A program made the position numbers and the translations under genes. Under the pieces are notes generated by a model that searched no databases, was not told where the DNA came from, and saw nothing but the letters and a program-made list of their open reading frames with translations. Shown one piece after another: positions 34,087 to 45,700 of a stretch of DNA of 64,000 nt. The DNA comes from Bolinopsis microptera (taxonomy: Eukaryota > Ctenophora > Tentaculata > Lobata > Bolinopsidae), in the NCBI RefSeq assembly GCF_026151205.1, contig NC_087081.1:4175746-4239745 (forward strand), written 5' to 3'. The first letter of the stretch is position 1. Each line of letters opens with the position of its first letter.

Positions 34087-37000
34087 TCAAATGCTGATAT
34101 ACTTCAACGTTGGAATGTTATCGAACCCAATTGTTTGTGCACCTGCGGATTGAAGATTTTGTACCTTGTTATCAAGGAACGACGATCTTATCTGAGCTCT
34201 AACAAAGTTGATGTTTTCGACATTGGTCATTTTTGATGTAATTAAACACCAGGCATTGAACAGGGCATGCACACCACAGTTTACAATGTCTTTCTGCTGT
34301 TCTGTTGTCACAATCCTTAGAGTCCTAGCCATTGGTTTCAACTGTTTGGCAGCTGATACAAGGGACTGATCGTATGCACCGATTTCGGCAAAATCTGTTG
34401 AATCGGCCTTTCCACGACCGTAAAAAGAGTCGTAGGCAAGCACACAATCAGGGTCTTTTTGATGCATGTTTGTAAACAGCACCCAATGATTGCCGTTCAT
34501 GTTGACGATCTGGAAGAAAGTCCCCTCTAGAGGTGGCATACACCACTTTTCCTTAATCATGGTGTCTTGATTACTAATTGGAAGTTTCCGCCTAGATCTG
34601 TAGAGGTTTGCCAACATAAAGGAAAAACTGTTGATTATCGTACCATTCAGCTCAGATTTTGGGTTCTGTATTATCCGAGATTCTGACTGGTACATTTCTA
34701 ACCTTCCAGAGCTTGAATCAGCTGTTAGCCACACACGAGATCCACCCCGTACCTCAGGCAACTTATCCAGGTCAATAAGAGGAGCGGTTGTGGCAGGTGC
34801 TGGATGCTTTCTTTTCCTCCTTTTCGGTTTCTTAACAGTATCCTTATACACAAGTTTATAGAGGATAAGTTGACTAGTCTTCTGTACATTCCGCATAAAC
34901 ACGTTCCTGGACACTGGTTTCCTCGTTCCGCCATCGAACATGATGTACTTGCCACTGTCAAATGTGAATGTCACATAGTGACCCAGAGCAACATGACCAC
35001 AATAAGAAATACAGCTGATGATTCTGTATTGACTTTCTGTAAATTCGATATCAGAGGAAGCTAATCGCGAGGTGATTGATATCACCTCTTTTATACCACT
35101 GAAGGGAGCGTCATCCATACCACTGCTCTTTACAGTTCTTATCGGAGAGACGAACACAAAGTCTTTCATGCTTACGCTCTCACATAAGAAAGTCAGTTTG
35201 TTAAAGAGACTTTTCTCGTCCTCTGCTTGATAAATTTCGATTGACCGGTCAAATTTTACACAAACTTGATCTAGCAATGGGAAAATTAAGTCACCCATAA
35301 CCTCCAGGACATCTTGCGGTTTGCCTGGAACATATTCCCGCTTTTCGTGTTTCAGCTTTCTTTCCCTCAGTCTTTCAAGACATGCCTGAGCAAATAAGAA
35401 TTGTAGACGTTTATCATACTTTTGGGAACACATCATTCGGAAGAATGATTTTGCTTGTCCTAAAAAGTGATCTGGATATTGCTGACAGACCAAATTTTCA
35501 GCAATCACGAGATGTAATCCTACAGAGGATAGCATGTAAGCTATGGAATTAAGCCAACAGAAATTGCTGGATGCTGGATTCTGTAGCCTTACAACTTTCA
35601 TCCACTCGTCATCCTTATCCCTGGCCTTGGTATTACGATGTTCCTCCCGCTCCCGCTTCTCTTTACCACATTCCTTCCAGCCCTCCTCATCATCATCTTC
35701 GTCACATTGCTTCCGCTTCTTCTCATCATCATGCTCTTCTTGCTCCTGCTTCCTCTCACCACGTTCCTTCTGCTCCTCATCATCACCACCATGCTCTTCT
35801 TGCTCCTGCTTCCTCTCACCACGTTCCTTCTGCTCCTCATCATCACCACCATGCTCTTCTTGCTCCTGCTTCCTCTCACCACGTTCCTTCTGCTCCTCCC
35901 CATCATCACCATGCTCTTCTTGCTCCTGCTTCCTCTCACCACGTTCCTTCTGCTCCTCCCCATCATCACCATGCTCTTCTTGCTCCTGCTTCCTCTCAAC
36001 ACGTTCCTTCTGCTCCTCCTCATCATAACCATGCTCATCCCGCTTCCGTTTCCTCTCGCCACGTCCCTTCTGCTCCTCCCCATCATCACCATACTCATCC
36101 CGCTTCCGTTTCCTCTCACCACGTCCCTTCTGCTCCTCCCCATCATCACCATACTCATCCCGCGTCCGTTTCCTCTCACCACGTTCCTTCTGCTCCTCCC
36201 CATCACCACCATGCTCTTCTTGCTCCTGCTTCCTCTCACCACGTTCCTTCTGCTCCTCATCATCACCACCATGCTCTTCTTGCTCCTGCTGCCTCTCACC
36301 ACGTTCCTTCTGCTCCTCCCCATCATCACCATGCTCTTCTTGCTCCTGCTTCCTCTCACCACGTTCCTTCTGCTCCTCCCCATCATCACCATGCCCTTCT
36401 TGCTCCTGCTTCCTCTCACCACGTTCCTTCTGCTCCTCCCCATCATCACCATGCCCTTCTTGCTCCTGCTTCCACTCACCACGTTCTTTCCGCTCCTCAT
36501 CATCACCACCCTGCTCTTCTTGCTCCTGCTTCCTCTCACCACGTTCCTTCTGCTCCTCCCCATCATCACCATGCTCTTCTTGCTCCTGCTTCCTCTCACC
36601 ACGTTCCTTCTGCTCCTCCCCATCATCACCATGCTCTTCTTGCTCCTGCTTCCTCTCACCACGTTCCTTCTGCTCCTCCCCATCATCACCATGCTCTTCT
36701 TGCTCCTGCTTCCTCTCACCACGTTCCTTCTGCTCCTCCCCATCATCACCATGCTCTTCTTGCTCCTGCTTCCTCTCACCACGTTCCTTCTGCTCCTCCC
36801 CATCATCACCATGCTCTTCTTGCTCCTGCTTCCTCTCACCACGTTCCTTCTGCTCCTCCTCATCATAACCATGCTCATCCCGCTTCCGTTTCCTCTCACC
36901 ACGTTCCTTTTCAGCTTTCTTCGTGGCGGATAGGCACGTACTTCTAAGGCTTTCCTCATCGACAAATTTTTGTGTGTCTAAACATATTTTAAGATTAGTT

Positions 37001-38319
37001 CTTAAAGCTTTTTGCATACTCCTTCTATTCTTTTCATTTATGTCCATATTCTCTATAGAGGTAAAGTACATTAGATACTTTACAAATCTGTCTTTTGACA
37101 TCGAATTGAGAAAGTGGGCAAATTTCTTCGTCAAGGAATTCCGCTGTTCCTGAATTTCCAGGTTCTGTTTCAAGGCTTTCAGCTCCTGGACTGCATATGG
37201 GTCATGCAGAACAGCGTCAGCACCCCTGTGATTCGGTCTATGAAATGGGTCGATTAGGATATATTTATCATCCATTTCTTCCTCCAATAAACCGGGGATA
37301 CTTATTATTTCACCGTTGAGAACCTTCTCAACGTTGGATTCTGTCTGAGGCAGGATTTTTCCTCCGTACGGGGTTAAAAAGCCCGGTTCAACGATATTGA
37401 TGCAGATGTGTCTAGCCACCTGCGGTCCAAAGTCGATAATGATGACATTGGGAGCATTCTCAAATGACGTGAGCATTTGGCAGTAGTCAGATGCTCCCTC
37501 TGGACCGACTAGAATCTTCATGACATACACTACCCCATGCGTACAGAAGCCACGTGCAACACCACCTGATTTACCACCTAATTTGAAATACTTGGTGGCA
37601 AATTCGTCGTAGGGAACATTGGCTTCCACGATAGCCTCGATAAGCTCACTTCTGTTGTTAGGAAGTGGCTTAACACCACGTTCTTTGCACAGTTTCCTCA
37701 AGGTGACTTTGCTGTTCCCTCCGGTCTTCATGTCTTCCAGCACGTCATGATTGATGCTAAATGGCGTTTTAGCAACACCATAAGACGGCTTCCTCCGAGT
37801 GCTTTGGGGCTGGTTACCTGACACTACCGTTCTTTCGCCAAGAAGAGGCAGCCAGTCTCCACTCGCTTGCAGTGACATTTCCTCCTGGAGTCCTGAGTTC
37901 TTTGTAAGAGTACTAACAACATCGCCTTTGCGGACTTGGTGATAAAACTCCTTGCAATTCTTGAAAGTAGGGTCTGCTGAACTACGGGGTCGGTATTCTG
38001 TCTGAATTTTGAAGTTCACTTTACGTGTTGCATCAAAACACAGCAGTTTGGGCGTTATACCACAAATACCACATATCATGTGGAATGGGATTTTTTTGAG
38101 TGATAAATAAAAACCCATCAAATCGTACATAACATCATGGTTATATACCACATTAAAATCTCTCACCAATGCGCTAAGAACATCCATGAGTGAGGTGTGA
38201 GACAACTGTCGACTGAGGATTGCCTCCAACAGCCTTACACTGCAGACATGGCAGTTGTCTCGGTTGATCCATCCTGTTTTGTAATCCAAATGTTGGAAGG
38301 TGAGACTAGACACATTTTA
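34087..38319 (-). CDS. KDZ/HMGXB3-like transposase core fused to USP-like and Ulp1-like proteases (ORF2)
   Basis: A 1,408-codon frame opening with GTG just after a TAA; no ATG, so it probably continues ORF1. Residues from 38,313: CGICGITPKLLCFDATRKVN (CxxC, D94), SAP domain about 201-232, NVIIIDFGPQ (D294), DPFHRPNH and EIQEQRNS (E389). These fit a D-D-E core of the Kyakuja-Dileera-Zisupton (KDZ) type. Residues about 470-900 are charged 20-residue repeats. Next is a USP-like domain: Cys box PASSNFCWLNSIAYML (C919), His box ALGHYVTFTFDSGKYIMFDG (H1112). Last is a Ulp1/C48-like domain: NGNHWVLF (H1276), LAYDSF (D1295), QQKDIVNCGVHA (C1346). KDZ proteins move DNA; USP and Ulp1 enzymes remove ubiquitin and SUMO. 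All key residues are present, so activity is plausible but inferred. Domain families are named from motifs only. Confidence 0.8.
35700..36905. repeat. 60-bp coding minisatellite within ORF2
   Basis: About 20 units of exactly 60 bp encode a 20-residue repeat of the type ERGERKQEQEEHGDDGEEQK. Subtypes (RKRKRDEHGYDEEEQ; GGDDEEQ; QEGHGDD) are interspersed, which indicates unequal exchange. Because 60 is a multiple of 3, all frames stay open; the 430-460-codon His/Pro/Ser-, Leu/Ile- and Arg/Ser-rich ORFs over it are shadows. The product is a highly charged, probably helical or disordered linker between the transposase core and the proteases. Confidence 0.95.
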
Positions 38320-39797
38320 CACTCCTTTGTGTATATTGGCCTTGTCAATGAGCAGGAAGTGGTGCTGATTATCTTACACTCCCTGTTCAGCTTCCTAACT
38401 GTAAGACTACCACAGCATGAGGGACAGTCCACCTCACCTGGCATAAACTCCTCAGGCAAGGTCTCTTTGAGAGCAATGTCTTTGTGTTCTATCTTAACAG
38501 GCACTGATTTTTCCTTCAAAATGTACTCCACCAGAAACGTAACCCTGTTTCTTTCTTCAAGCTCCTCCGGCCTGTTATCCTCTGGACATGGAGCAAGGTC
38601 TTCTGACAACACTAAGAGGTCTGCATCAATCTGTTTCAGATACATTTTACTTATCATAATGTGGTCACAAGACCCACGACCAGGGCAAAGACAGGTAAAC
38701 GACTTGTGCCCGACATTAAATGTTATGACAACCCGTTTAAAAACGGAATAACTGGAGTGGTCACTTGGCTCATAAACAGAAAAATACAGATAATTAGGTG
38801 GTTTATTTAATGTTTTGTCCTCAAATAGAACAACTAGGGGTGCTTGATTATCGTTTGCAGCCTTGCTCCATCTTTCAGATATTCTCTCTTTGAGTGCCTT
38901 ACTGTAATTCATACCATCCAACAAATTTACGTCAAATGGTTCTTTGGACGGAAGTGCAGCTCCTTCAGTGGAGCGGAGGTGCTCACACATGTGAGATACT
39001 CGTGCGTTGTTATGGGCCACATTTCGAGCATCACGGCAGGAACGTTCATGACAGACAGCCTTGTAATCTCCTGACAGAGTGCTGTGCATAACATGCAGTG
39101 GAACACCAGAACCACTCTGCCCTTTTCGCACCATGAACACTTTGTTCCTAGCATCGACAAGCATACTCGCCCTTACATGAAGTGCATGCACGGTCGCAAT
39201 GTGACGTGAAATGTAACCTGACTTAAACTTTTTCAGACAAATTGAACATTCAGTAGTTTGTGAAACCTCAACTAGATTATTTTTCGTTACTCCAGGTGTG
39301 ATATTATTTGCATCAGTGAGGGGACCAGTTACATTGGATCCATCAACATCAGTGGGGACATCTTCGTCAGGATGAACGTTAGTAAAAGCAGATCCATCTG
39401 CATCAGTGGAAGGACCGGCTGAAGTTGATCCACCTACATCAATGGGGACATCTTGATCTTTCTGATGAACATTAGTTGAAGCAGAATTGGAACGTTGACA
39501 CCGTCCGATATGGCTCTCCAACCGATTAAATGTTTTGTTAGAATAGAAACAAAACGGACAATGGTAATGATAGCTGTTAGGTCGAGTATTGTCAATGCAA
39601 CATTTTTGGGTGCCTAGTCTACAAGCATTAAGGACTATTCCATTTACACTTCTTCGTTTTTTAATGTGATTTTTAACGTGAATGTTCAATGACTCACTCA
39701 CGATTTCAATCCTGCAAAGAGAGCATGTTCCCTTTGCTATCAGGTCTCCTTCGCTGAGATTGTTGCAGGAAAGTAAAGACTTTACCAAATCGTCCAT
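38235..39797 (-). CDS. zinc-finger/SWIM N-terminal part of the KDZ-like protein (ORF1)
   Basis: A 520-codon frame from ATG (MDDLVKSLLSC) at 39,797. An acceptor-like TCATTTTTCAG lies just upstream, so a 5' exon may exist. Fingers: CSLCRIEI with H-x4-H near residues 25-45, CPFCFYS with H-x3-C near 80-100, CSICLKKFKSGYISRHIATVH near 185-205. A SWIM-type CLCPGRGSCDH sits near 370, and CPSCCGSL and CKMC pairs lie near the end. SWIM plus a YTKECKMC block directly before the core is the layout of KDZ/HMGXB3-like transposase proteins. The ORF overlaps ORF2 by about 80 nt in the -1 frame, and the homologous text continues in ORF2. One lost base would explain the split. No canonical slippery heptamer was found. 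It supplies DNA/protein-binding modules. Confidence 0.75.
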   Translation of the reverse strand: MDDLVKSLLSCNNLSEGDLIAKGTCSLCRIEIVSESLNIHVKNHIKKRRSVNGIVLNACRLGTQKCCIDNTRPNSYHYHCPFCFYSNKTFNRLESHIGRCQRSNSASTNVHQKDQDVPIDVGGSTSAGPSTDADGSAFTNVHPDEDVPTDVDGSNVTGPLTDANNITPGVTKNNLVEVSQTTECSICLKKFKSGYISRHIATVHALHVRASMLVDARNKVFMVRKGQSGSGVPLHVMHSTLSGDYKAVCHERSCRDARNVAHNNARVSHMCEHLRSTEGAALPSKEPFDVNLLDGMNYSKALKERISERWSKAANDNQAPLVVLFEDKTLNKPPNYLYFSVYEPSDHSSYSVFKRVVITFNVGHKSFTCLCPGRGSCDHIMISKMYLKQIDADLLVLSEDLAPCPEDNRPEELEERNRVTFLVEYILKEKSVPVKIEHKDIALKETLPEEFMPGEVDCPSCCGSLTVRKLNRECKIISTTSCSLTRPIYTKECKMCLVSPSNIWITKQDGSTETTAMSAV

Positions 39798-39806
39798 GGT
39801 AATCAA

Positions 39807-40540
39807 CCTGAAAAATGATCATCAGGTTAAATAAGTCTTCCGACAGTTACATTTATTTGCTTCAGTTACTATATGAACCCGGCCTTCACAGCTGCCCCAG
39901 TTAAAAAGGGTATGAGTATTTACCCGCTGAGTTGAAACCCGCATTAGGTGAGCAATTCTATTCGGAGTGCCCTCACGTATCCAATAGTATAGATAACATA
40001 ATCGCAAAATCAGTTCTTTCTCGTGGATAATTAAGTCATTATTAGGCACCACATTCCATGATCATAAGGTCCGTATACCCTGTACTCCTGTACCACGACT
40101 ATTACACCTCATCAGTCATCAACCCCGTCTTGAACCGCTTTTCATTTTTATTTAAATCGTTTTAATTACGATTCATGTACCAACGCTACATATTACATAA
40201 TATGCAGTAATAAGAGAGAGCGTGGAGTGAGAAAAAGAGAGCCATTTTATGTCACATTTGTGGTACAAAACTATCAATTAAACCACTTACCACCGACCAA
40301 TTTGAAAAACCTCATTCATTTGGGTTCGTCAGAGTTTTGTCGAAACTATACCAAAAAAACTAGTCCGTATCTCTGACCGTTTTCTTGATTAAGCCGTTTG
40401 GAAATTACATGCGCACAGACAGACAGACATATACACAGACAGACACACACTTTCACACTTTGAGATTATTGTTTAAGATTGGACACGTTCATTTGAGTTT
40501 AGACCTTATTTTTGTGCCCGATATAATTATACTAAGCTGA
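39807..40540. other. 5' flank of the KDZ-like gene
   Basis: Possible upstream intron and exon (acceptor at about 39,811), but no exon was identified. CAGACAGACAGACA runs occur near 40,420. No terminal inverted repeat was recognised. Confidence 0.35.
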
Positions 40541-40966
40541 TGATATGTAGCTTGATTCGCATTTATTTCATAGTTAAGATAGTCGGATCGAGCCAAATTT
40601 TATTTGACTTCCCAATTATGACACCGTAATTGGGATCTCTGCACAATTTCCGTAATACGGATATAGCCTCAACCCAATCACCTGATCACACGTAATAAAC
40701 AAACTCGTTATGCTTCATATCTCGGTCATCTGAGAAGCTACAACTCTAATTTCTTCAATACAAACGTAATAAAAATAGCCAAATACCATTCAATGAAATT
40801 TGGCTCGATCCGACGATCCAAAATATCAAATAAATGCGAAAATGAACATTCATTTGAAAAAATGAACAATTTGACAAATTCCTCGAACCAGTGGTGGTTA
40901 TTTTAATCGGGCACTCAGTGACTGAGCTATTAAGGCCAACGTATGGGTACTGACTTCCCCCCCCCT
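40540..40966. mobile_element. mariner-like relic of the 9.18-kb family with internal foldback
   Basis: It ends at 40,966 in a damaged TIR (AAGGCCAACGTATGGGTACT, then a C-run replacing TTTTGGCCCAC) followed by TA. Interior sequence (CGTTATGCTTCATATCTCGG) matches the 9.18-10.88 kb element in reverse. TCGGATCGAGCCAAATTT near 40,585 is inverted at about 40,797, giving a foldback. The left TIR was not found. Confidence 0.7.
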
Positions 40967-40999
40967 GTATAATTAAAGCCAGGTTTGCACTTTTTAATA

Positions 41000-42714
41000 T
41001 ATTGTGTACCGAATATAAACCTGCCCTGTTTTGACACCGCCAGTAAAATAATGTTTTTGCGAATTTTACGTTCTACTCTCACGTTTCTCCGTTTCAAACT
41101 CTCCTGGTAACTTAAGTCGTAGATGCTTACAGTTGACAAACTCACACTCATGCGGCAAGTGAATATATATTTTGATCGTTTACATTAAAATATGTACATG
41201 AAACAATGAGCTCAAACATTGTTTGATAGCGGCCGGTTTTTTGTGGGTTACTCTATTATATTTATGTTATATAGTCAGTAATTTTGCCCTGTTCTGCATC
41301 TTAAACCAAAAGCAACATGATTGTCTCGTAAATTTTCTTAAATCCTCGAGGGACATTATATAATATATCGCACGTGCGATATAAAGTTCCACACACGAGG
41401 CTGCATTGATAATATTATATATATTTACTACCTTTGTGGAAGCCTTGTGATTTAGAATCCTGATCTGGTTACGTGTTATATGCTTATATGCTATCGGCGT
41501 TGCGATATTATTTTTGCAAGTTACTCTTAGGTATCACCACTCCCTCTTCTTCACTATCTTCACCATTTAAAGGTAGAACGCTATCAGCTGGGGACTGACT
41601 CCTAAGTTTCCAGACACATTTGGTTTGATAAGTGAAGTGCTTTCCCAAAATTCACAATTTAACTTAGTTATGACCCTTTTATTTCAACTTAGTTATGATA
41701 CCTGTATCTATATAATATACAATTAATGATAATTAATTATATCTATATAAATCTATTTAAATAAAAATATATGTCCTAAAAATATTATAACTTAGTTATT
41801 TTGACTTAGTTTATTTGACTTAGATATAATGATCCTTTATTTTAAGATCTTGCAGATACGTAATCCAGCAATTAATAAGTGACATTTTCACTCAATCAAT
41901 AGCCTGAATGGTTAGAGACTGCTTATAGGCTGCAATCAAAACTCTATAACGCGAATTTCTTCGGTTAAAAAAAAGTTACTACGTATCATCAGTATTCAGT
42001 GTTCACTCAAATTGATCAGATAGTCATTTGCCAACATGCTAAGTACCGCCTAATAAGGCCCATTATTGTATGCTAGCGAATAGCCTCCGATGAGATTACT
42101 GATTGGCTGATTATTTTATCGGGTGACGATCTGATTTTTGGGTCAGGGTTCGAATAACTGATAGAAATGGTGGACCTTATCAATTCTGATCCAGAATCGC
42201 CTTACAAAGGACCATGTGTTTAGAAAAGTTGTAGGCATCGAACTGCATATAATATATTATTTATTCGATTTATCTTAGCTTCTAGTGTAGAGTAGATTGT
42301 TACTCGAGCCTCAGTGAAAATCGTTTTATCTGGATTTTTCCCAAAAATTAACATTTTGGGTCTCTATGACCATCATGATAGTAATAAACAAGGGCATTGC
42401 GGTCATTTTAAGCCCAACAGTAAACTCGAACTCTAAGCACTTCAGGAGCTTAGAGAGAAATTTCTCATATACAGCATACGCATCTAATAAAAATGTGAAA
42501 TATGGGTGTGGTCACACAGGGTCGGGTTGAAATTAGCCAAGCAGTTTATTAGATAAAATTTGGACGAAACTTGGCAATATTATATAGCAATAAACTTTGG
42601 CTGCTTACCTGATAGTAGCAGCAATGTCTTCAAAGAAACGTGTTAACTTCTGTTGTGTACATTACATGAATCTGCGAAATAAAGGTTATAATTTTATTTT
42701 TATTTTTTATCGTG
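41000..42714. other. AT-rich, no gene seen
   Basis: No coding frame over 75 codons and no domain. It contains a 20-bp perfect palindrome at 41,364-41,383 (TATATCGCAC and its complement, centred on CACGTG) and a run of TTATGAC/CTTAGTTATG phrases near 41,660-41,830. Confidence 0.45.
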
Positions 42715-45700
42715 AACTAAATACTGTGTTTCCCTGAAGGAGTCTAAATCAATTAAGAACTATCAAGGGGAATTAAATTAAATTATTGGAAACCAGGAAC
42801 TAGAATTAAATATACTGAAATTAATTAAATTATTTGACATCAAGAAAGTTAAATAATGTGTTTCCCTGAAGAGGTCTTAATCAAATTAGAACCATCTTGG
42901 GGAATTAAATTAAATTATTGGAAACCAGGATCTAGAATTATTGGAAACCAGGAACTAGAATTAAATATACTGAAAGTAATCAAATTATTTAACATCAAGA
43001 ACTAAATAATGTGTTTCCCTGAAGAGGTCTTATTCTTATCAGAACCATCTAGGGGAATTAAATTAGATTAAATTAAATTATTGGAAACCAGGAACTAGAA
43101 TTAAATAGACTGAAAGTAATTAAATTATTTAACATCAAGAACTAAATAATGTGTTTCCCTGAAGAGGTCTTAATCAAATTAGAACCATCTTGGGGAATTA
43201 AATTAGATTAAATTAAATTATTGGAAACCAGGAACTAGAATTATTGGAAACCAGGAACTAGAATTAAATATACTGAAAGTAATTAAATTATTTAACATCA
43301 AGAACTAAATAATGTGTTTCCCTGAAGAGGTCTTATTCTAATCAGAACCATCTAGGGGAATTAAATGAGATTAAATTAAATTATTGGAAACCAGAAACTA
43401 AAACTAAATATACCAGTGAAATTAATTAAATTATTTGACATCAAGAACTAAATAATGTGTTTCCCTGAAGAGGTCTTAATCAAATTAGAACCATCTTGGG
43501 GAATTAAATCATTGGAAACCAGGAACTAGAATTAAATATACTGAAAGTAATTAAATTATTTAACATCAAGAACTAAATAATATGTTTCCCTGAAGAGGTC
43601 TTAATCAAATTAGAACCATTTGCATTAAGGGGAATTAAATTACATTATTGGAAACCAGGAACTAGAATTAAATATACTGAAAGTAATTAAATTATTTAAC
43701 ATCAAGAACTAAATAATGTGTTTCCCTGAAGAGGTCTTATTCTTATCAGAACCATCTAGGGGAATTAAATAAGATTAAATTAAATTATTTGAAACCAGGA
43801 ACTATAATTAAATATACTGAAAGTAATTAAATTATTTAACATCAAGAACTAAATAATGTGTTTCCCTGAAGAGGTCTTAATCAAATTAGAACCATCTTGG
43901 GGAATTAAATTAAATTATTGGAAACCAGGATCTAGAATTATTGGAAACCAGGAACTAGAATTAAATATACTGAAAGTAATCAAATTATTTAACATCAAGA
44001 ACTAAATAATGTGTTTCCCTGAAGAGGTCTTAATCAAATTAGAACCACCTTGGGGAATTAAATTAGATTAAATAAATTATTGGAAACTAGGAACTAGAAT
44101 TAAATATACTGAAAGTAATTAAATTATTTAACATCAAGAACTAAATAATATGTTTCCCTGAAGAGGTCTTAATCAAATTAGAACCATTTGCACTAAGGGG
44201 AATTAAATTACATTATTGGAAACCAGGAACTAGAATTAAATATGCTGAAAGTAATTAAATTATTTAACATCAAGAACTAAATAATGTGTTTCCCTGAAGA
44301 GGTCTTATTCTAATCAGAACCATCTAGGGGAATTAAATTAGATTAAATTAAATTATTGGAAACCAGGAACTAAAACTAAATATACTGAAATTAATTAAAT
44401 TATTTGACATCAAGAACTAAATAATGTGTTTCCCTGAAGAGGTCTTAATCAAATTAGAACCATCTTGGGGAATTAAATCATTGGAAACCAGGAACTAGAA
44501 TTAAATATACTGAAAGTAATTAAATTATTTAACATCAAGAACTAAATAATATGTTTCCCTGAAGAGGTCTTAATCAAATTAGAACCATTTGCATTAAGGG
44601 GAATAAAATTACATTATTAGAAACCAGGAACTAGAATTAAATATACTGAAAGTAATTAAATTATTTAACATCAAGAACTAAATAATGTGTTTCCCTGAAG
44701 AGGTCTTATTCTTATCAGAACCATCTAGGGGAATTAAATTAGATTAAATTAAATTATTGGAAACCAGGAACTAGAATTAAATATACTGAAAGTAATTAAA
44801 TTATTTAACATCAAGAACTAAATAATGTGTTTCCCTGAAGAGGTCTTAATCAAATTAGAACCATTTGCATTAAGGGGAATTAAATTACATTATTGGAAAC
44901 CAGGAACTAGAATTAAATATACTGAAAGTAATTAAATTATTTAACATCAAGAACTAAATAATGTGTTTCCCTGAAGAGGTCTTAATCAAATTAGAACCAT
45001 TTGCATTAAGGGGAATTAAATTACATTATTGGAAACCAGGAACTAGAATTAAATATGCTGAAAGTAATTAAATTATTTAACATCAAGAACTAAATAATGT
45101 GTTTCCCTGAAGAGGTCTTATTCTAATCAGAACCATCTAGGGGAATTAAATTAGATTAAATTAAATTATTGGAAACCAGGAACTAAAACTAAATATACTG
45201 AAATTAATTAAATTATTTGACATCAAGAACTAAATAATGTGTTTCCCTGAAGAGGTCTTAATCAAATTAGAACCATCTTGGGGAATTAAATCATTGGAAA
45301 CCAGGAACTAGAATTAAATATACTGAAAGTAATTAAATTATTTAACATCAAGAACTAAATAATATGTTTCCCTGAAGAGGTCTTAATCAAATTAGAACCA
45401 TTTGCATTAAGGGGAATAAAATTACATTATTAGAAACCAGGAACTAGAATTAAATATACTGAAAGTAATTAAATTATTTAACATCAAGAACTAAATAATG
45501 TGTTTCCCTGAAGAGGTCTTATTCTTATCAGAACCATCTAGGGGAATTAAATTAGATTAAATTAAATTATTGGAAACCAGGAACTAGAATTAAATATACT
45601 GAAAGTAATTAAATTATTTAACATCAAGAACTAAATAATATGTTTCCCTGAAGAGGTCTTAATCAAATTAGAACCATCTTGGGGAATTAAATTAGATTAA

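Noticed and set aside
35571-36965. Three 430-460-codon ORFs on both strands over the minisatellite
   Set aside because: The 60-bp period is divisible by three, so all frames stay open; the domain-bearing frame is the minus-strand ORF2.
38251-38319. Programmed -1 frameshift between ORF1 and ORF2 as a firm feature
   Set aside because: No X-XXY-YYZ heptamer found in the overlap; a one-base error or mutation explains it as well.
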